Source: Neopestalotiopsis rosae (taxonomy: Eukaryota; Ascomycota; Sordariomycetes; Amphisphaeriales; Sporocadaceae). From it: a DNA stretch of 64,000 nt. Position 1 is the stretch's first letter. Each line of letters begins with the position of its first letter. Under the pieces are notes generated by a model. That model saw only the letters and a list, made by a program, of their open reading frames with translations. It was not told where the DNA came from and searched no databases. The stretch spans positions 2,790,001 through 2,854,000 of the forward strand of contig JALGAS010000006.1 in NCBI GenBank assembly GCA_023078685.1, given 5' to 3'. Below are positions 59,237-64,000 of the stretch, one piece after another. The translations under genes were made by a program, and so were the position numbers.

Positions 59237-60751
59237 TGTGAATGAATTAATTGAAGGCTTTTGTGGTGTTGGTGGTTTATATTGTTGATATTCCTCGAGA
59301 ATAGCCAAGTCTTTGATTGTGTAGAATTCTGTATTTCTTGTACTGGTTGTTTTGGATATGTCCGAATTGTATTCTATGAGAGAAGACTGCGCAACGCTCA
59401 AAATTTATACTCGCTTCATCTTGAACCATAATGTATTCTGTAAGCTACTTCTCCTACAGATAGACGCTAGGAGATTTTGATGCCAATCCCGCCGATTGAT
59501 CATAGCATTCGAGTACGACCGTTATCTCCGGATGATGACTGTGAAGATTGGGCTCTTTGATTTCAAACCAGAATGCGTGCTTCCTATAAGGATGATGATG
59601 AAATGGCGCCGGAGGGACAAGGAGTATCGGAGTTATAGGCTACCTAAAGCAGTTAGTGCCAATGGCTTGTACCCAATCATCAGTGATCCATGTCAAGACT
59701 TGGATCCGATGTTCTTAACTCCAGGCGCTACTGCAGCTGTAGCCATAAGGCTGTTTATTACTTTACGTTGACACCTTGTTCAAGTTGTCCCGTTTCCCGA
59801 GCTGTCGGATCCGTTTATTGGTTTGTTTTGACTTTCAAGGGATTCGCATTCGGAAATCCGCTTGGCGACGACTTCTGCAGACAGGACCATGTGCCATATC
59901 ACCTTGAGATGAAGTCACTATGAATCTGGTCAGTACCTTGTCCATGATGGGATGTGCCAAACCTCGGGCACTCCCTTCAACCGATTCCGTGCAAGCGAGC
60001 AGTGCACCAAACTCATCTGTAGTACATCTCTGGAGGGTCCAAAGAATATGGCCAAGCCGTGCGGTGAAGATCCCCGGCTGAGTCAGCGACATAGGTCCTG
60101 AAATGCCTAGCAAGTAGTGGCTCAATGTCAGCTGAAGTGTAATTCAAGGTAGCGCCTCAACGGTCATGTTTGGGTGCGACACGTGACCGATATCCTCACT
60201 AGCAGAGGCCTTCACATGCTTCCAGTCCTTGATAGAAAGTCGGGAGTACTACTTTGCAATCAGGAAGAATAAATGAGTCTCTCAGTCGTCAGTCATGGTG
60301 ATTGCTATGTATAGTAATTCTACAGCTTCCTGACCATAGGATATCGGATTCCGCAAGGTTGTGGCGTCGGGAGAGGCTACCTCGGTACTCTTACAACAAA
60401 AGTCTCTTGTTGGCTGGTCGGTGTCCGGCACCTAGGCTTTTGAAGGGTGGATAAGGGGCTACTTCGGTCATTGGCGGCACAAAAATGAAAAGGGTCCAAT
60501 CAGATGGGCCGTAGCGCAGGTACGTACCGCCCCAATTAGCCCATAGCCCCATTCTTTTCTTAAAAACACCAGAGAATCCGCTGGGAGACTCAATTCTACG
60601 CATGCAAATCCCATCATGCCCTATGAATAAAAACTCGCAAAGGGGCTCAGTCATGACCACGAGTCAGTTCTTTCCTGTACAACCCACCTGAGAGAGTTGA
60701 TCATACCTCCCAATTCTTTCACCAAATCATTTATACCAACTTTTTCCCATC
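59237..60751. other. Divergent intergenic region between the NmrA-like gene and panB
   Basis: About 1.5 kb with no supported gene. Confidence 0.55.
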
Positions 60752-61852
60752 ATGTCTCCATCCACTTTCAGGTCTTGTACCATATCCTTATACCGGGGTG
60801 TACGCCCCGTTGCTCCCACAAGCATAGCCAGACCCTTGCTGTCGTCCCTTGTTGGCCCAAGTCAGCAACAACAATCACCACCATGCCAACATAGATGGAG
60901 TTCACACTCTCCCATGGGTGTTCCCACGGGACCCCAAAGGAAAAAGGTGACTATCGGTACCATTCGCTCGCTGCACAAGAAGAATGAACCCATCACTGTC
61001 CTCACTGCCCATGACTTTCCTAGCGCCCTGGCTGCCGACACTGCTGGTATGGAAATCATCCTAGTCGGCGATAGTCTGGCCATGGTGTCCATGGGTATGG
61101 AAGACACAAGTGAGGTCACCGTCGAGGAGATCTTGATGCACTGTCGGTCCGTGGCACGTGCCTCCAAGGCATCCTTCATTGTTCGTATACCCCTGCCATC
61201 TCCTTATAGTATAATGACACTAACGTTTGCCCAGGTCGGAGATTTATCCATGGGATCGTATGAGATCTCACCAGAACAAGCCTTGGCTACAGCCATCCGT
61301 TATGTCAAGGAAGGTCGCGTGCATGGCATCAAGCTTGAGGGTGGTGCAGAGATGGCACCAACCATCAAGAGAATCACCAGCGCAGGTATTCCCGTCTTGG
61401 CGCATATTGGCCTGACACCCCAACGTCAGAACGCTCTTGGCGGTTTCCGCGTGCAGGGCAAGACTTCGGCGGGCGCAATGAAGGTTCTCGAAGATGCCAA
61501 GGCCATAGAAGAAGCCGGCGCCTTTGCCACCGTCCTCGAGGCCGTACCGGCAGAGGTCGCGGCCATGATCACAAAGGAGCTGTCCATACCAACCATCGGT
61601 ATCGGAGCTGGAAACGGTTGCTCTGGCCAAGTTCTTGTTCAAAACGACATGATTGGTAATTTTCCTCCTGGTCGATTCCTTCCCAAATTTGTCAAACAAT
61701 ACGGCAACGTCTGGGGAGAGACGATTCGCGCCATTGAGTCGTACAAGTCGGAAGTCAAGGCGCGCCAGTACCCTGCAGTCGAGCACACATATCCGATAAG
61801 TGATAGTGAGCTGGAATCGTTCCAGGCTGCGTTGAAGAAGGAGAAGGCGTAA
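60752..61852 (+). CDS. panB: 3-methyl-2-oxobutanoate hydroxymethyltransferase
   Basis: Two exons, 60752-61180 and 61235-61852; 348 residues. The enzyme adds a hydroxymethyl group from methylene-tetrahydrofolate to ketoisovalerate, the first committed step of pantothenate (vitamin B5) and CoA synthesis. Motifs: TVLTAHDFPSALAADTAGM, LVGDSLAMVSMGMEDT with the metal-binding aspartate, GDLSMGSYE, KLEGGAEMAP, HIGLTPQ and IGIGAGNGCSGQVLVQND. The first 35-45 residues are basic and Ser/Thr-rich, fitting a mitochondrial presequence. The 54-nt intron (GTTCGT donor, CTAAC branch, GCCCAG acceptor) is a multiple of three and has no stop, so its retention would insert 18 residues right before GDLSMGSYE and probably disable the active site. 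Confidence 0.95.
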   Translation: MSPSTFRSCTISLYRGVRPVAPTSIARPLLSSLVGPSQQQQSPPCQHRWSSHSPMGVPTGPQRKKVTIGTIRSLHKKNEPITVLTAHDFPSALAADTAGMEIILVGDSLAMVSMGMEDTSEVTVEEILMHCRSVARASKASFIVRIPLPSPYSIMTLTFAQVGDLSMGSYEISPEQALATAIRYVKEGRVHGIKLEGGAEMAPTIKRITSAGIPVLAHIGLTPQRQNALGGFRVQGKTSAGAMKVLEDAKAIEEAGAFATVLEAVPAEVAAMITKELSIPTIGIGAGNGCSGQVLVQNDMIGNFPPGRFLPKFVKQYGNVWGETIRAIESYKSEVKARQYPAVEHTYPISDSELESFQAALKKEKA

Positions 61853-62031
61853 ATTTTTGAAGTTGATGAAGGATGTTCATCTATCAAGATGCCCTGCTGG
61901 AAATAGGCATCATCATTTCTGTTGAAGTTTCATGTTGCGTGGCCAGTTATGTCGTTGAATTAGCATAGCAGGAGTCCGTTGGGTAATGCGAGTTGAGTAG
62001 AACATGTTGGCCTTGGAACTCAGGTTCCCTT

Positions 62032-62569
62032 TCAACCAAAGGCTGGCGTCATAGAATAGACCACAATCAGTTGATCATTTGAGTCTTTGAAGCACTATAT
62101 TCTTCCATGTCAGTCATGCAAAAATATGCCTTCCTTTAACAAGGGAGACCTTAAAGAATAAAAAGAGAATAAACAATTTCGAGCTTACCCGATGCAAATT
62201 ACCAACAACCTCATCAAGCGCCGGTGCAAAGGCGCTATTGACGTACAAGAAGAGCCCCTCTTGGGGAGCGACGCGGAGGGCCTTGCGCAGGTGCGACACG
62301 ACGGCCTCGAACTTTTGGGCGGCGCTGATCTTGCGCACCTCGCGCTGGAGCTGCGGGGCCGAGCCCACGGCCTTGAAGCGGACCACGACCTTTTCCTGCT
62401 GGAAGTCGCCCGCGCTGGCCAGGGCCGAGCTCGCGTCCTGCGGCAGGCTGGTCAGGATGGCCGACGCCGTCATGGTCAGCGGCAGCTCGGGCGAGGCCGG
62501 GCGGTCCAGGGTCGGGGATGGCGGGGGCGAGGGCGACGAATCGCGCGTTGGTACGTCTGGGTATTCCAT
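62032..62569 (-). CDS. ATG12: Ubiquitin-like autophagy protein ATG12
   Basis: Minus strand, exons 62569-62189 and 62094-62032; 147 residues; the intron is 94 nt, phase 0. The first 55 residues are a Pro/Ser-rich flexible arm. The ubiquitin-like fold follows: [38 protein letters not shown] and [19 protein letters not shown]. The C-terminus from the short second exon reads [20 protein letters not shown], ending in the glycine that is conjugated to ATG5. ATG12-ATG5 with ATG16 promotes ATG8 lipidation during autophagosome growth. The second exon was found because the family requires the YSxTPAFG ending. Strong GC bias in exon 1 creates long empty frames on the other strand. Confidence 0.95.
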
Positions 62570-63297
62570 GTTGAGCCAAGAATTTTGTGTATTCTCTTCT
62601 GCTGGTCTCCTTGTTGATTTGTCTGTTGCGATTTCGAAGAGCTGCTGGTGAAAAAGGACAAATGATGTGTGTCGCAGTTGTGGTTGAAATCGGGTCACGA
62701 TGCGTCAGTGTCTGGTAGGATGACAACTTATTACTGCCCCTCGTTGTGCCTGATTTTGTTATGGTAACACCTAATTCCGTAACAGGCTCTTTGCATTATG
62801 GCTAGCGCCGCCAATCAGCGGGCTCACCATGGTGCAACAGTGCCTGGCCAAAAATGGATATCACCAAAAATGATCATTTGTGATTGCATATGCAAGCGAC
62901 TGCATTTTACGTGCATCTTGAACTGAGGAAGGATAAGAGATAAATGAAAGAAAAAGTCAAACTTGAATTACGCGAAATCACAAATGAGAGAGAGGATCAT
63001 GCCGATATTTTGATTCTCTAATTTGTATACGGGTATATTCTATCACGTTGAGTTTTATGCAGTACATATCATTCTATGACCAAGGATGCACATTGAAATC
63101 CCGACTCGTCTTAGAGACTCAGGTATTCAACAGTCAAATGGCATGTTTCTATTGTACTACCCATCAAAATTCCTCTATTTTAAAAGATGCAGCAGCGTCG
63201 TTCTACCCAGTGATGGTGTTAATTCTATAAATATGGTCAAAATTACCACAACTCCTCCATGACCGTTATCAGCGGAGCGCATTGGAGAAACCTTGTT
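62570..63297. other. Intergenic region between ATG12 and the thioesterase gene
   Basis: About 730 bp; ATG12 promoter and the 3' flank of the thioesterase. No gene seen. Confidence 0.6.
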
Positions 63298-64000
63298 CTA
63301 CTCTGTCAAGTTGGTATTCTCCGCCAGCTGCTTCTGCTCCTTGTACGAGCCCGTCTGCTCCTGGCGGTGCTGCACATCGCCCAGGCGGACACGTCTGCGT
63401 GCATCAACGTACATCATCATTTCTTGGTACGTCCGCGGCATCACCTTGACGTCCTTGGGCACGGCAAATGTGTAGTTGAACTGACCCGTTGGCCGCGCGT
63501 TGCCGTGCTCCACATCTCGCACCTTGCTGTCGACGCGGACGTGCACCCTCGTCATGGGCTTCTCCGGGTCCTGCTGGCCGGGCTCGCTGCCATCCTCTTC
63601 CAGCAGCGGAGGATCCGTGTAAGCGACCGTCGCGGTCAGGTACAATACACTGCCGACCGGCACCGGGTTTCTGAATGTGCAAGGATCGGCGCTGATAAAG
63701 GTAGGCCGTGCGTGCGCGAAACTGGCAGCGCAGCAGAATGCCAACTCAAATGTCTGCTTCAAGTGGAAGCCTCCAAAGATCATAGTCTGGTGACGGTTCC
63801 TGTACTGAGGCTGCATGATTTGCGCAGTCGCGAGTTGCGTCTTGGACATGGCGACAACGTTGGCGGGTTGGCGCAGCTCGTCATTGGGATCGTGATACTG
63901 CAATTGCTTCAGCCAGATCTTGTGGATCAATGCCGACTCGGGATCGTCCGGCTCAGTTGCCAACAGAGAGATCTTTCGGTTGTTCTTCTTGGCTAGCGAT
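63298..64000 (-). CDS. Acyl-CoA thioesterase, hotdog-fold (ACOT9-like), 3' part
   Basis: A minus-strand reading frame enters from the right edge of the window (first complete codon at 63999) and ends at 63298, giving about 234 C-terminal residues. Key parts are LATEPDDPESALIHKIWLKQ, the hotdog-fold stretch QPQYRNRHQTMIFGGFHLKQ with the catalytic-region phenylalanine/glycine pair, ELAFCCAASFAHARPTFI, NPVPVGSVLYLTATVAYTD, and the C-terminal PRTYQEMMMYVDARRRV. The layout fits the mitochondrial two-hotdog acyl-CoA thioester hydrolases, which release free fatty acids from acyl-CoA. The N-terminal hotdog domain and start lie outside the window. Confidence 0.8.
   Translation of the reverse strand, partial: SLAKKNNRKISLLATEPDDPESALIHKIWLKQLQYHDPNDELRQPANVVAMSKTQLATAQIMQPQYRNRHQTMIFGGFHLKQTFELAFCCAASFAHARPTFISADPCTFRNPVPVGSVLYLTATVAYTDPPLLEEDGSEPGQQDPEKPMTRVHVRVDSKVRDVEHGNARPTGQFNYTFAVPKDVKVMPRTYQEMMMYVDARRRVRLGDVQHRQEQTGSYKEQKQLAENTNLTE

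Noticed and set aside
1..64000. CRISPR arrays, rRNA operons, intact transposons
   Set aside because: None seen; direct repeats present are coding repeats or short microsatellites, and no transposase or reverse-transcriptase motifs appear in any frame.

Overview
The window is 64 kb of chromosome from a filamentous ascomycete (Pezizomycotina, most likely Sordariomycetes). The evidence is short GT...AG introns, mostly 47-94 nt, with CTAAC/CTGAC-like branch sites. Gene content agrees: a fused lycopene cyclase/phytoene synthase, which is a fungal arrangement, plus families common in Pezizomycotina (DUF3176, Clr5-ankyrin, CorA-like, a secreted NQ-rich protein of the so-called 'ribosomal protein s17' type). 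I built the exon structures by hand from splice signals, reading-frame continuity and family knowledge. No search was run.

Left part (1-9 kb): a light/pigment neighbourhood. It starts with the 3' end of a CRY-DASH cryptochrome with an RGG-rich tail. Three complete genes follow on the same strand: carRA (lycopene cyclase/phytoene synthase), carB (phytoene desaturase) and a single-exon FAD-dependent monooxygenase. carRA makes phytoene from geranylgeranyl diphosphate and cyclises lycopene; carB desaturates phytoene. The monooxygenase could act on the product, but only position suggests this.

11-28.5 kb: an annexin-like protein with a long disordered N-terminus, a single-pass membrane protein, the GPI-anchor enzyme subunit GPI2, tyrosyl-DNA phosphodiesterase Tdp1 and a DUF3176 membrane protein. 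They are separated by long gene-poor stretches (13.3-16.25 kb and 17.1-22.15 kb).

29-41 kb: a secreted GH2 beta-galactosidase, an AT-rich tract, a Q-rich orphan protein ending in a Ser-Thr repeat, a five-exon CorA-like membrane protein, an S58 (DmpA-type) aminopeptidase whose catalytic serine codon is split by an intron, and an acidic protein of unknown function.

41-64 kb: a secreted NQ-repeat protein with an intronic inverted repeat that encloses a possible 14-nt micro-exon, a 4.3-kb gene-poor stretch, an S1/P1 nuclease, a PQ-loop transporter, a very small secreted protein, a Clr5-ankyrin gene carrying one in-frame stop, an NmrA-like NAD(P)-binding protein, ketopantoate hydroxymethyltransferase (panB), ATG12, and the 3' part of an acyl-CoA thioesterase cut by the window edge.

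I do not see a clearly new multi-gene system. The strongest unexplained signals are the intronic inverted repeat in the NQ-protein gene (41.9-42.2 kb), the CRY-DASH/carotenoid/monooxygenase neighbourhood, and two genes whose frames continue past in-frame stops (579-827 and 54776-54778).
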